Shown here: positions 1-8,018 of the stretch, in pieces
Position numbering within the stretch: position 1 is the stretch's first letter
Layout: every line of letters starts with the position of its first letter
NCBI RefSeq assembly: GCF_005930495.1
Contig: NZ_SJEX01000035.1
Span: 1-46,724, forward strand
DNA from: Modestobacter excelsi
Lineage (GTDB): Bacteria; Actinomycetota; Actinomycetes; Mycobacteriales; Geodermatophilaceae
Reading direction: 5' to 3'
DNA length: 46,724 bases
Notes under the pieces: model-generated
Told to the model about the DNA's origin: nothing
Seen by the model: only the letters and a program-made list of their open reading frames with translations
Database searches by the model: none
Made by a program: the position numbers and the translations under genes

Positions 1-5
1 GGGTG

Positions 6-20
6 GGGGACTGTGTCCCC
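6..20. other. Short hairpin at the window edge
   Basis: GGGGAC and GTCCCC pair around a three-base loop (TGT). It could belong to the terminator of a gene upstream of the window, but there is no T-run and the context is missing. The 109 bases between it and ilvA hold nothing else I can name. Confidence 0.3.
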
Positions 21-129
21 AGCGGTGCGGCGTCCGTCACCTCGACCACGGTACGACGGGGAGGTGACAGTCGGGGCTCTCGTCGTCCCGCCCCGTCGTC
101 GGCCGCGCCCCGGCTGCGAAGATCGTGCG

Positions 130-1356
130 GTGTCCGTCCCCGGTGCAGTCCCCCTGGTCAACGGAGCCGACGTCGAGAAGGCCGCACGCCTGCTGGACGG
201 CGTGGTCCGGCGCACCCCGCTGGAGCACTCGCGGGCCCTCGCCGAACGGGTCGGCGGCCCCGTGTGGCTCAAGTGCGAGAACCTCCAGCGCACCGGCTCG
301 TTCAAGATCCGCGGTGCCTACACCCGGATCGCCCGGCTGACCGCCGAGGAGCGGGCGCGGGGCGTCGTCGCCGCCAGCGCCGGAAACCACGCCCAGGGAG
401 TCGCGCTGGCCGCCCGGGAGCTCGGTGCGGCGGCCACCGTGTTCATGCCGGAGACCGCGCCGCTGCCCAAGGTCGCCGCCACCCGCGGCTACGGCGCGGA
501 CGCCCGGCTCGGCGGCGAGACGCTCACCGACGCCATCGTCGACGCGGTGCGGTTCTCCGCGGAGACCGGGTCGGTGTTCATCCACCCCTTCGACCACCCC
601 GACGTCATCGCCGGTCAGGGGACCGTCGGTCTCGAGGTCCTGGAGCAGTGCCCGGACGTGGCCACGGTCGTCGTCTGCACCGGCGGTGGTGGGCTGGTCT
701 CCGGGATCGCCGCCGCGGTGAAGGCCCGCCGTCCCGACGTCCGGGTCGTCGCCGTCCAGGCGGCCGCCGCCGCGGCGTTCCCCGCGTCGCTGGCCGCGGG
801 CCACCCGGTGCCGCTGACCACGATGGCCACGATGGCCGATGGCATCGCCGTCGCCGCTCCCGGCGACCTCACCCTGGCCCACGTGTCGGGCCTGGTCGAC
901 GAGGTGCGGACCGTCACCGAGGGCGACCTCAGCCGGGCCCTGCTGTTCTGCCTGGAGCGGGCCAAGCTGGTCGTCGAACCGGCCGGGGTCGCCGGGGTCG
1001 CCGCCGTGCTGGCCGACCCCGCCGCCTTCGCCCCGCCCGTGGTCGCGGTCGTCTCCGGCGGCAACATCGACCCGGTGCTGATGATGAAGGTCGTCCAGCA
1101 CGGCATGGCCGCGGCCGGGCGCTACCTGTCGCTGCGCGTCCAGGTCCCCGACCGGCCCGGCTCGCTGGCCGCCCTGCTGCGTGAGCTGGCCGGGCTGTCG
1201 GCCAACGTGCTGTCGGTCGAGCACGAGCGGACGACGGCCCGGCTGGACCTCGGGGAGGTCGAGGTCGGCGTCCACCTGGAGACCCGCGGGCCCGACCACG
1301 AGCAGCACGTGCTGGCGGCCCTGTCCGCCGCCGGGTACGCGCCCCGCGTCGACTGA
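130..1356 (+). CDS. ilvA: Threonine ammonia-lyase (threonine dehydratase)
   Basis: PLP enzyme that deaminates L-threonine to 2-oxobutanoate, the first step toward isoleucine. In 408 residues it has the PLP-lysine motif SFKIRGAY (Lys59), the SAGNHAQG substrate loop, the glycine-rich phosphate loop CTGGGGLVSG and a C-terminal ACT domain from about residue 332 (YLSLRVQVPDRPGSL). One ACT domain of this kind is typical of the shorter threonine dehydratases of actinobacteria. The frame is open back to base 13, but the family's usual N-terminus fits the GTG at 130 (MSVPGAVPLV); the upstream residues are low-complexity Pro/Arg. No clear ribosome site is seen. It could be labelled biosynthetic ilvA or catabolic tdcB; the sequence alone does not separate them. 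Confidence 0.93.
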   Translation: MSVPGAVPLVNGADVEKAARLLDGVVRRTPLEHSRALAERVGGPVWLKCENLQRTGSFKIRGAYTRIARLTAEERARGVVAASAGNHAQGVALAARELGAAATVFMPETAPLPKVAATRGYGADARLGGETLTDAIVDAVRFSAETGSVFIHPFDHPDVIAGQGTVGLEVLEQCPDVATVVVCTGGGGLVSGIAAAVKARRPDVRVVAVQAAAAAAFPASLAAGHPVPLTTMATMADGIAVAAPGDLTLAHVSGLVDEVRTVTEGDLSRALLFCLERAKLVVEPAGVAGVAAVLADPAAFAPPVVAVVSGGNIDPVLMMKVVQHGMAAAGRYLSLRVQVPDRPGSLAALLRELAGLSANVLSVEHERTTARLDLGEVEVGVHLETRGPDHEQHVLAALSAAGYAPRVD

Positions 1357-1390
1357 CCGCGCGCCGCGGGCGCCGATGACTTCTCCGCAC

Positions 1391-1441
1391 GGCCCCGGTC
1401 CAGACCGGTGAGCCCCCGCACCGCAGGGGCCGGGACGGGCG
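1391..1441 (+). terminator. Possible ilvA terminator fold
   Basis: GGCCCC (1391-1396) can pair with GGGGCC (1436-1441), enclosing a second stem CCGGTC-CA-GACCGG (1395-1408) that competes for two bases. There is no T-run, which is common in GC-rich actinobacteria. The position just after ilvA supports a terminator role. Confidence 0.35.
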
Positions 1442-1463
1442 ACGTGACGTCGGAGGAACTCTC

Positions 1464-1538
1464 ATGCAACGGACCCGCCGGGTGCGCGGAAGAGCACGCG
1501 AGAACTGTCGGACGGCGGGCCTAGCGTGCCCGGCATGA
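1464..1538 (+). CDS. Possible 24-residue leader peptide
   Basis: An ATG at 1464 follows a perfect GGAGGA (1452-1457) at good spacing and opens a 24-codon frame rich in arginine (MQRTRRVRGRARENC...). Its TGA stop overlaps the ATG of the next ABC gene in an ATGA junction, the usual layout of translational coupling. The GGAGGA has no other gene to serve. Against it, a TAGCGT -10-like box lies inside the frame (1522-1527) and could drive a leaderless transcript of the ABC gene on its own. No homologue is known to me. Confidence 0.33.
   Translation: MQRTRRVRGRARENCRTAGLACPA
1522..1527 (+). promoter_or_regulatory. -10-like box TAGCGT before the ABC exporter
   Basis: TAGCGT sits seven bases before the ATG at 1535, which itself lacks a directly placed ribosome site. 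This spacing would give a leaderless mRNA. The similar boxes TAGGGT (uppS) and TAGCGT (PhoH leader) recur in the window. No clear -35 element was found. Confidence 0.4.
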
Positions 1539-2539
1539 CCAACGCCGTCGTCGTCGAGGGGCTCGTGAAGCGCTTCGGGGAGAACACCGCGCTCGGTGGG
1601 GTGGACCTCACCGTGTCCGAGGGCACCGTCCTCGGGCTGCTGGGACCCAACGGGGCGGGCAAGACCACCGTCGTCCGGATCCTGAGCACCCTGTTGCGGC
1701 CCGACGCCGGGCGGGCCGAGGTGAACGGGCTCGACGTGGTCACCCAGGGCGACCAGGTCCGGGCCACCATCGGGCTCACCGGCCAGTACGCCGCGGTCGA
1801 CGAGTACCTGACCGGCCGGGAGAACCTGGAGATGGTCGGCCGGCTCTACCGGCTCGGCAGCAAGGAGTCCCGGCTGAGGGCCGGGGAGCTGCTCGAGCGC
1901 TTCGAGCTCACCGACGCGGCGAACCGCCCGGCCAAGACCTACTCCGGGGGCATGCGCCGACGGCTCGACATCGCCGCCTCCCTCATCGCCCGGCCCCGGG
2001 TGCTGTTCCTCGACGAGCCGACGACCGGCCTGGACCCGCGCAGCCGGCTGGGCATGTGGGAGTTCATCGCCGACCTGGTCAGTGACGGGACGACGATCCT
2101 GCTCACCACGCAGTACCTGGAGGAGGCCGACCGGCTCGCCGACCGGATGGTCGTCATCGACAAGGGCAAGGTGATCGCCCGCGGCACCGCCGACGAGCTG
2201 AAGGCCCAGGTCGGCGGCGAGCGGCTGGAGCTCACGGTGTCCAGCAGCCGGCAGCTGGGCGCCGCCGCGGAGGCGCTGCGCCCGCTGGCGCAGGCCGAAC
2301 CGCACCGGGACGAGCAGACCCGGCGGTTGTCCCTGCCGGTGACCGGCGGCACCGAGACCCTGGCCGAGGGGCTGCGCCGGCTGGCCGTCACCGACGTGCA
2401 GGTCCTCGACATCGGCCTCCGTCGCCCCGACCTGGACGACGTGTTCCTCACCCTCACCGGGCACGCCGCCGAGGAGTCCGCCGCCGAGGCGGAAGAGCCG
2501 GCCGCCCCGACCGCTGTCAGTGCAGGAGCCTCCCGATGA
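1535..2539 (+). CDS. DrrA-type ABC exporter ATP-binding protein
   Basis: ATPase subunit of a drug or lipid exporter of the daunorubicin-resistance (DrrA) family. The 334 residues show Walker A GPNGAGKTT (Lys43), a Q-loop region (TGQYAAVDEYLTG), signature YSGGMRRRLDIA, Walker B VLFLDEPTTGLD and the DrrA-type switch TTQYLEEADRLADR. The C-terminal region with LRRPDLDDVFLTLTG is the usual DrrA tail. A GTG at 1526 would add three residues, but ATG at 1535 is preferred. Its stop overlaps the start of the permease (ATGA), so the two are one operon. The substrate cannot be read from the sequence. Confidence 0.92.
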   Translation: MTNAVVVEGLVKRFGENTALGGVDLTVSEGTVLGLLGPNGAGKTTVVRILSTLLRPDAGRAEVNGLDVVTQGDQVRATIGLTGQYAAVDEYLTGRENLEMVGRLYRLGSKESRLRAGELLERFELTDAANRPAKTYSGGMRRRLDIAASLIARPRVLFLDEPTTGLDPRSRLGMWEFIADLVSDGTTILLTTQYLEEADRLADRMVVIDKGKVIARGTADELKAQVGGERLELTVSSSRQLGAAAEALRPLAQAEPHRDEQTRRLSLPVTGGTETLAEGLRRLAVTDVQVLDIGLRRPDLDDVFLTLTGHAAEESAAEAEEPAAPTAVSAGASR

Positions 2540-3339
2540 CCACCCTGGCCGAGACCGTCAGCGACAGCGTCACCATCACCCGGCGGAACCTGATCAAGGT
2601 CAAGCGCGTCCCGGACCTGATCGTCTTCGCCACCCTGTCGCCGATCATGTTCGTGCTGCTGTTCCGCTACGTGTTCGGCAGCGCCATCCCGATCGAGGGC
2701 ATCTCCTACGCCGAGTTCCTGCTGCCGGGGATCTTCGCCCAGACGGTCGTCTTCGGGAGCACGATCACCGGGGCGAGCCTCGCCGACGACCAGCAGAAGG
2801 GGCTCATCGACCGGTTCCGGTCGCTGCCGATGGCCCGCTCAGCCGTCCTGGTCGGCCGCACCGTGGCCGACCTGGGGCTCAACGTCATCACCATCGTCGT
2901 GATGGCCCTGACCGGCCTGGTCGTCGGCTGGCGCATCCACTCCTCGGTCGGTGAGGCGCTCGCCGGGTTCCTCATCCTGCTGCTGTTCGCCTTCGCCATC
3001 TCCTGGGTCATGGCCCTGGTGGGGCTGCTGGTCCGGACGCCGGAGGTGGTCAACAACGCCAGCTTCATCGTGATCTTCCCGCTGACGTTCATCGCGAACA
3101 CCTTCGTGCCCACCAACAACTTCCCGACGGTGCTCAAGACGATCGCGGACTGGAACCCGGTGTCGGCGGTGGTGCAGGCGGCTCGCCAGCTGTTCGGCAA
3201 CACGGCGCCGAGCCTGGAGACGTCGAACGCGTGGCCGATGCAGCACCCGGTGCCCTACGTGCTGGCGTGGGTGATCGTGCTGCTGGTGGTGTTCGTTCCG
3301 CTGTCGGTGCGGACCTACCTCCGCACCGCCAGCCGCTGA
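2536..3339 (+). CDS. DrrB-type ABC-2 transporter permease
   Basis: Membrane partner of the ATPase just upstream, 267 residues, about six hydrophobic segments. The ABC-2 family features are visible: the cytoplasmic N-terminus TITRRNLIKVKRVPDL, a first membrane span near residue 35, QQKGLIDRFRSLPMARSA (the LKRLRAMPV-like coupling loop), and the PLTFIANTFVPTNNFP segment followed by NPVSAVVQAARQLFG typical of DrrB. Start overlaps the upstream stop and is preceded by GGAG. It forms the export channel with the DrrA-like protein. The substrate is unknown. Confidence 0.92.
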   Translation: MTTLAETVSDSVTITRRNLIKVKRVPDLIVFATLSPIMFVLLFRYVFGSAIPIEGISYAEFLLPGIFAQTVVFGSTITGASLADDQQKGLIDRFRSLPMARSAVLVGRTVADLGLNVITIVVMALTGLVVGWRIHSSVGEALAGFLILLLFAFAISWVMALVGLLVRTPEVVNNASFIVIFPLTFIANTFVPTNNFPTVLKTIADWNPVSAVVQAARQLFGNTAPSLETSNAWPMQHPVPYVLAWVIVLLVVFVPLSVRTYLRTASR

Positions 3340-3376
3340 GGGCCGTCGAAGCACCCCCGCGCCCCCGACCCCCGCT

Positions 3377-3402
3377 CCGCTCGAGCGGCCCCGGGCGGGG
3401 CC
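3377..3402 (+). terminator. Palindrome and hairpin after the exporter operon
   Basis: A perfect 12-base palindrome CCGCTCGAGCGG (3377-3388) abuts a GGCCCC-GGGC-GGGGCC hairpin (3387-3402). They lie 38 bases after the permease stop, between it and the next gene, and may end the exporter transcript. No T-run. Confidence 0.45.
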
Positions 3403-3477
3403 GACCCCGGGAACCTGCAGGAAGGCGGGCGAGCCCCGTCTGGTGGGGGCCGGTGACCCAGGGCGAGGATGGTGCCG

Positions 3478-5562
3478 ATGAGCACCGAAGCCCCGGCTGG
3501 GTCGCCGGCCCCCGCGTCCCTGTCCGCCTCCCACCCGCTGGCCGCCCCGTCGGCGTTGCCCTACCAGCTGCCGCCCTTCGCCGAGATCACCCCGGAGCTC
3601 GTCCGGGAGGCGCTGCTGGCCGGCATGGCCGAGCAGCGCGCCGAGGTCGCCGCCCTGGTGGCCGACCCGGCCGAGCCCACCTTCGACAACACCGTCCTCG
3701 CCCTGGAGCGGTCCGGGCAGCTGCTGGCCCGCGCCGAGCGGGTGTTCCACAACATGACCTCGGCCGTCTCCTCCGACCGGATCCGCGAGATCGAGCGGGA
3801 GGTCGCCCCGCTCGCCGCCGTGCACGACGACGCCCTGCGGCTCGACCCGGCGCTGTTCGCCCGGGTCGACGCGGTGCACGCCCGTCGGCGCGACGTCGGC
3901 CTGGACGAGGAGTCGGTCCGGCTCATCGAGCGCTACCACCTCGACTTCGTGCTCGCCGGCGCCGGCCTGGACGACGCCGGCCGGACCCGGCTCAGCGAGC
4001 TCAACCAGCGGCTGGCGGAACTGAGCACCACCTTCGACCAGAACCTGCAGGCCGCGACCGAGGCCGCCGCGGTGGTGGTCGAGGACGTCGCCGCCCTCGA
4101 CGGCCTGTCCGAGGGCGAGGTCGCCGCCGCAGCCGGGGCGGCTGCGGAGCGTGGCCGGGCGGGAGCCCACCTGCTCACCCTGGTGCTGCCCAGCGGCCAG
4201 CCCGCGCTGGCCAAGCTGCGGAGCAGGGAGCTGCGCCGGCGGCTGTACGAGGCGTCGGTGACCCGGGCGTCGAGCGGTGAGCACGACAACGGGCCGATCG
4301 CTGCGGAGATGGCCCACCTGCGAGCGGTCCGGGCCCGGCTCCTCGGGTTCGACACCCACGCCGACCTCATCGCCGCCGACCAGACCGCGAAGACCTCGGC
4401 CGCGGTGGACGCGCTGCTGGGTGAGCTGGTCGGTCCGGCCCTGGCGAACGCCAGGGCGGAGGCCGAGGTGCTGCGCGAGCTGGCCGGCGCCGACGGCGTC
4501 GAGCTGGCCGCCTGGGACTGGGCCTTCTACTCCGAGCGGGTCCGGGCGGAGCGCTACGCGGTGGACAGCGCCGCGCTGCGCCCCTGGTTCGAGCTGGACC
4601 GGGTGCTGGTCGATGGCGTCTTCCGGGCGGCCGAGCTGCTCTACGGCTACACCTTCCGCCCGCGCCCCGATCTCGTCGGCTACCACCCCGACACCCGGGT
4701 CTGGGAGGTGTTCGGCGCCGACGGCGAGCCGGTCGGGCTGTACCTGGGTGACTACTTCGCCCGCGAGGGCAAGCGCGGCGGCGCCTGGATGAGCTCCTTC
4801 GTCACCCAGTCGACGTTGCTGGACACCCGGCCGGTCGTGTTCAACAACCTCAACGTCAACCGCCCGGCAGCCAGTCAGCCGACGCTGCTGACCCTGTCCG
4901 AGGTCACCACGCTCTTCCACGAGTTCGGGCACGCCCTGCACGGGCTCTTCTCCGCGGTGACCTACCCGCGGTTCTCCGGCACCAGCGTCTCGCGGGACTT
5001 CGTGGAGTACCCGAGCCAGGTCAACGAGATGTGGGCGCTGTGGCCGGAGGTCCTCACCCACTACGCCACGCACGTCGAGACCGGCGAGCCGCTGCCGGTG
5101 GAGACGGTGCAGGCCATCGAGGCCGCCTCGCTGTGGGGGGAGGGCTTCGCGACGCTGGAGTACCTGGCCGCGACCCTGCTGGACCAGGCCTGGCACCGGC
5201 TGGACGCCGACACCCTGGTCGACGACCCGCAGGCGTTCGAGGCGGCCGCCCTGGCCGCTGCCGGGGTCGCGTTCGACCTGGTCCCGCCCCGGTACCGGAC
5301 GACGTACTTCCAGCACGTGTTCGCCGGTGGGTACTCGGCCGGCTACTACTCCTACATCTGGTCCGAGGTCCTCGACGCCGACACTGTGGAGTGGTTCAAG
5401 GAGAACGGCGGGCTGCGCCGCGACAACGGCGACGTCTTCCGCAGCCGGCTGCTCGCCCGAGGCGGGTCCGTCGACTCGCTCGCCGCGTTCCGCGCCGTCC
5501 GCGGCCGCGACGCGGACACCGCCCCGCTGCTCCGCCGCCGCGGGTTGAGTCCCGCCGCCTGA
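3478..5562 (+). CDS. M3 family zinc oligopeptidase (dipeptidyl carboxypeptidase/PrlC-like)
   Basis: Cytoplasmic metallopeptidase that cuts short peptides. The 694 residues carry the zinc site HEFGH (His481-His485) in the LFHEFGHALHGLFS context and the downstream glutamate region FVEYPSQVNEMW, the classic M3A arrangement. The C-terminal YFQHVFAGGYSAGYYSYIWSEVLDAD is the substrate-binding Gly/Tyr loop of Dcp and OpdA. The length matches the family (about 680). ATG at 3478 is chosen over ATG at 3469, because GAGGA lies at correct distance from 3478 and abuts 3469. There is no signal peptide. Name Dcp or PrlC is left open. Confidence 0.93.
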   Translation: MSTEAPAGSPAPASLSASHPLAAPSALPYQLPPFAEITPELVREALLAGMAEQRAEVAALVADPAEPTFDNTVLALERSGQLLARAERVFHNMTSAVSSDRIREIEREVAPLAAVHDDALRLDPALFARVDAVHARRRDVGLDEESVRLIERYHLDFVLAGAGLDDAGRTRLSELNQRLAELSTTFDQNLQAATEAAAVVVEDVAALDGLSEGEVAAAAGAAAERGRAGAHLLTLVLPSGQPALAKLRSRELRRRLYEASVTRASSGEHDNGPIAAEMAHLRAVRARLLGFDTHADLIAADQTAKTSAAVDALLGELVGPALANARAEAEVLRELAGADGVELAAWDWAFYSERVRAERYAVDSAALRPWFELDRVLVDGVFRAAELLYGYTFRPRPDLVGYHPDTRVWEVFGADGEPVGLYLGDYFAREGKRGGAWMSSFVTQSTLLDTRPVVFNNLNVNRPAASQPTLLTLSEVTTLFHEFGHALHGLFSAVTYPRFSGTSVSRDFVEYPSQVNEMWALWPEVLTHYATHVETGEPLPVETVQAIEAASLWGEGFATLEYLAATLLDQAWHRLDADTLVDDPQAFEAAALAAAGVAFDLVPPRYRTTYFQHVFAGGYSAGYYSYIWSEVLDADTVEWFKENGGLRRDNGDVFRSRLLARGGSVDSLAAFRAVRGRDADTAPLLRRRGLSPAA

Positions 5563-5581
5563 CCCCGCCGTCCGGAACGTG

Positions 5582-5665
5582 GATCAGGTCACCTGATCAA
5601 AGGTCCTCCTCCCGCACCAACGCTGCTGCGGGAGGACGGGCGGTGATCAGGTGACCTGATCACCG
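5582..5665. repeat. Two matching palindromes flanking a hairpin
   Basis: GATCAGGTCACCTGATC (5582-5598) and GATCAGGTGACCTGATC (5645-5661) are each palindromic around one central base and are also reverse complements of each other. The second extends to a perfect 25-base palindrome (5641-5665). Between them TCCTCCCGCA (5607-5616) pairs with TGCGGGAGGA (5627-5636) around a 10-base loop. The block fills the space between two convergent genes, so a bidirectional terminator or an intergenic mobile repeat is more likely than a promoter operator. Confidence 0.7.
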
Positions 5666-5682
5666 CCGGCCGGCCCGGCGCG

Positions 5683-6027
5683 TCACAGCCAGGGGAGCGC
5701 GAGCACCAGGTCCAGGTCGTCGGGGGCGGCGCCGTCGCGGACCAGCCGGTTGGGTTGGCGGTGGCCGCACTGCGTGCAGCGGTGCACCACCTGCCAGCCC
5801 TTCCCTGACTTCTCCACCAGACCGACCGGCTCCATCAGGGCCCGGCAGTCGCTGGACCGGTCACCCGGCAGCTCGTCGACGTGCAGCGACCACAGGCACC
5901 ACGGGCAGTGGTTGCGGTAGTGCCCGTCGGTGTTCGCGGGCACCAGCGTCGAGCAGTGCCCGCACACGAAGTCGGTGTTCTCCGCCCGCCGTGAGCGTCC
6001 CCGTCCGCCGTCCACGGTCGTGGTCAT
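5683..6027 (-). CDS. RNHCP domain-containing protein
   Basis: A 114-residue cytoplasmic protein with the signature that names the RNHCP family (YRNHCPWCLWSLHVDELPGDR) and two further Cys pairs, CGHC near residue 22 and CTQCGHRQPNR near residue 85. Six or more cysteines and several histidines suggest a zinc-bound fold. The function of the family is not known to me. It starts eight bases after the greA stop, without a clear ribosome site, so it is probably read on the greA transcript. The same pairing (Rv1080c greA, Rv1081c) is not certain to involve the same family. Confidence 0.85.
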   Translation of the reverse strand: MTTTVDGGRGRSRRAENTDFVCGHCSTLVPANTDGHYRNHCPWCLWSLHVDELPGDRSSDCRALMEPVGLVEKSGKGWQVVHRCTQCGHRQPNRLVRDGAAPDDLDLVLALPWL

Positions 6028-6035
6028 GCGGTCGG

Positions 6036-6542
6036 TCAGGACGCGAACGGCTCGACGGCCAGGACCTTCACGGAGATGTCCTTGCCGTTGGGAGCCGTGT
6101 AGGTGACCGTCGTGCCCGGTGCGGCACCGACGATCGCCGCGCCCAGCGCCGACTCGGGGGAGTAGACGGTGAGGTCGGTGGTGCCGGCGATCTCGCGGGA
6201 GCCGAGGAGGAACTTCTCGGTGTCGTCCTCGTCGCCGTCGAAGGCGATGGTGATGACGGTGCCGAGCGCGGCGTGGGTGGCCGTGGTCGGCGCGGCGCCG
6301 ACCCGCGCCTTGCGCAGCAGGTCGGTGAGCTGGCGGATCCGGCCCTCCTGCTTGCCCTGCTCCTCGCGAGCCGCGTGGTAGCCGCCGTTCTCCTTGAGGT
6401 CGCCCTCCTCGCGGCGGTCGTTGATCTCCTTGGCCATCGCCGGACGGTTCGCGATCAGCTGGTCGAGCTCGGCGCGCAGCCGGTCGTGGGCCTCCTGCGT
6501 CAGCCAGACGCCCTGGTCCTGCTGGTCAGTCGGGGTGGACAC
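6036..6542 (-). CDS. greA: Transcription elongation factor GreA
   Basis: Binds the secondary channel of RNA polymerase and triggers cleavage of backtracked RNA. The 168 residues show the N-terminal coiled coil ([17 protein letters not shown]) with the acidic tip [18 protein letters not shown], which carries the catalytic Asp and Glu, and a C-terminal globular domain ending [11 protein letters not shown]. The GTG start at 6542 has AGGAG seven bases upstream. The length is normal for actinobacterial GreA. The RNHCP gene follows closely. Confidence 0.95.
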   Translation of the reverse strand: MSTPTDQQDQGVWLTQEAHDRLRAELDQLIANRPAMAKEINDRREEGDLKENGGYHAAREEQGKQEGRIRQLTDLLRKARVGAAPTTATHAALGTVITIAFDGDEDDTEKFLLGSREIAGTTDLTVYSPESALGAAIVGAAPGTTVTYTAPNGKDISVKVLAVEPFAS

Positions 6543-6762
6543 GGGATCACTCCTGGTGCTCGAGAGCGCGACCCTCCGTCAGGAAGGCCACCGGTGGTCA
6601 ATCCGGGCAACCTAACACCGCTCGGCCTGCCTGTGCAGCCGTTCGCGGAACGGATCCGGCCGTGACCCGGTGCGGGCCGGGCGCTGACCAGGTCGCCGGG
6701 GGAGTGGCGACCGGCACACGCCCGGTGCTCCGGGCCCCGCGCCACGCCGCCCCGTCGAGGGG

Positions 6763-6768
6763 GACAAT
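6763..6768 (+). promoter_or_regulatory. -10-like box GACAAT before mca
   Basis: GACAAT lies six bases before the GTG of mca, and no Shine-Dalgarno is present in between. This predicts a leaderless transcript. No convincing -35. Confidence 0.45.
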
Positions 6769-6774
6769 GGCCGG

Positions 6775-7662
6775 GTGATCGATGCTGACCAGTTGCGCCT
6801 GCTCGCGGTGCACGCCCACCCCGACGACGAGTCGAGCAAAGGCGCAGCGACCATGGCCAAGTACGTCGCCGAGGGCGTGCGCGTCATGGTGGCCACCTGC
6901 ACCGGAGGCGAGCGCGGCTCCGTGCTCAACCCCGCCATGGACCGTCCCGAGGTGTGGGAGCGGATGGCCGAGATCCGCAACGCCGAGATGGCGAGGGCTC
7001 GGGAGATCCTCGGGATAGAGCAGGAGTTCCTCGGCTTCGTGGACTCCGGCCTCCCCGAGGGCGACCCGCTGCCGCCCCTGCCCGAGGGCTGCTTCGCCCT
7101 GGTGCCGGTCGAGGAGGCCGCGGCTCCGCTGGTCGCGTTGATCCGCCGGTTCAAGCCCCAGGTGATGACCACCTACGACGAGCGGGGCGGCTACCCGCAC
7201 CCCGACCACATCCGGACCCACGAGATCTCGGTGCACGCCTTCGAAGCGGCGGGTGACCCGGAGCGCTACCCGGAGCTCGGCGAACCGTGGCAGGTCAGCA
7301 AGCTCTACTACCACATGAGCTTCACCCTGCCGCGGACGAAGGCGCTGCACGAGGCGGTGCTGGCGACCGGTGGCGAGTCCCCGTACACCGAGTGGCTGGC
7401 CAACTGGGACCCGGAGAAGGACATCTCCCACCGGGTGACCACCCAGGTGCCCTGCGCCGAGTACTTCCCGGTGCGCGACGCCGCGCTGATCGCGCACGCC
7501 ACCCAGATCGACCCGACCGGCCGCTGGTTCTCCGTGCCGCTGGACGTGCAGAGCCAGGCCTGGCCGACCGAGGACTACGAGCTGGCCCGCTCGCTGGTCG
7601 ACTCACACCTGCCCGAGGACGACCTGTTCGCCGGCGTCCGCAGCTCGGCGGAGGTGTCGTGA
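6775..7662 (+). CDS. mca: Mycothiol S-conjugate amidase
   Basis: Zinc amidase of the LmbE/PIG-L superfamily that cleaves mycothiol conjugates of toxins so that the mercapturic acid can be exported. The 295 residues start with AVHAHPDDESSKG (zinc ligands His15, Asp18) and carry YPHPDHIRTHE, the third zinc histidine and catalytic region. The SKG after HPDDE, plus the length near 290, favours Mca over the deacetylase MshB. The small membrane protein overlaps its stop (GTGA). Together with greA upstream this matches the M. tuberculosis Rv1080c-Rv1083 order. Confidence 0.93.
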   Translation: MIDADQLRLLAVHAHPDDESSKGAATMAKYVAEGVRVMVATCTGGERGSVLNPAMDRPEVWERMAEIRNAEMARAREILGIEQEFLGFVDSGLPEGDPLPPLPEGCFALVPVEEAAAPLVALIRRFKPQVMTTYDERGGYPHPDHIRTHEISVHAFEAAGDPERYPELGEPWQVSKLYYHMSFTLPRTKALHEAVLATGGESPYTEWLANWDPEKDISHRVTTQVPCAEYFPVRDAALIAHATQIDPTGRWFSVPLDVQSQAWPTEDYELARSLVDSHLPEDDLFAGVRSSAEVS

Positions 7663-7979
7663 CCGCCGCACTGACCCTGCTCGCGGTCGACCAGCAGCAG
7701 CTGCCCGAGGACGTCGGCAAGTCCGGCCCGCTCGGCCTGCTGCTCATCGTCGTCCTGCTGATCGCCGTGCTCTTCCTCGGTCGGTCGATGGGCCGCCACC
7801 TCAAGCGCGTCCCGCGCAGCTTCGACCCGGCGGACCAGGTGCCCGACACCCCCGCCGAGCTGATCGACGTCCCCGCCCGCGATCCGGGCGAGGAGCTGCT
7901 CGACACCCTGCGGCGTGCGCCGCTGGCCATCGAGCCGCCCCGTCGCCCCGACGACGGCAGCTCCGCGCCCCGGGCATGA
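7659..7979 (+). CDS. Small single-pass membrane protein, Rv1083-like by position
   Basis: A 106-residue protein: short N-terminus, one strong membrane span (LGLLLIVVLLIAVLFLG, about residues 25-41), then a basic stretch RSMGRHLKRVPRSF and an acidic, proline-rich cytoplasmic tail. The GTG start overlaps the mca stop and has GGAGG upstream, so it is translationally coupled. Its neighbour relation to mca is that of Rv1083 in mycobacteria. The function is unknown; coupling suggests a role tied to Mca or to export of its product, which is inference. Confidence 0.8.
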   Translation: MTAALTLLAVDQQQLPEDVGKSGPLGLLLIVVLLIAVLFLGRSMGRHLKRVPRSFDPADQVPDTPAELIDVPARDPGEELLDTLRRAPLAIEPPRRPDDGSSAPRA

Positions 7980-7982
7980 GGA

Positions 7983-8006
7983 CGACCCGGGCCGTGGCCC
8001 GGGTCG
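7983..8006. terminator. Bidirectional terminator hairpin
   Basis: An 11-bp stem (CGACCCGGGCC with GGCCCGGGTCG) around GT, placed four bases after the small membrane protein and 13 bases after the end of the convergent AMIN-like gene. It has no T-run, but the position serves both genes. Confidence 0.7.
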
Positions 8007-8018
8007 CCTGCTGTGGAA

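Noticed and set aside
13-129. N-terminal extension of ilvA
   Set aside because: The extra 39 residues are Pro/Arg-rich and unlike family N-termini; the GTG at 130 fits better.
2839-5316. 825-codon minus-strand frame opposite the exporter permease and M3 peptidase
   Set aside because: Low-complexity Gly/Arg/Val composition, typical of antisense frames in GC-rich DNA, while the plus strand has clear family motifs.
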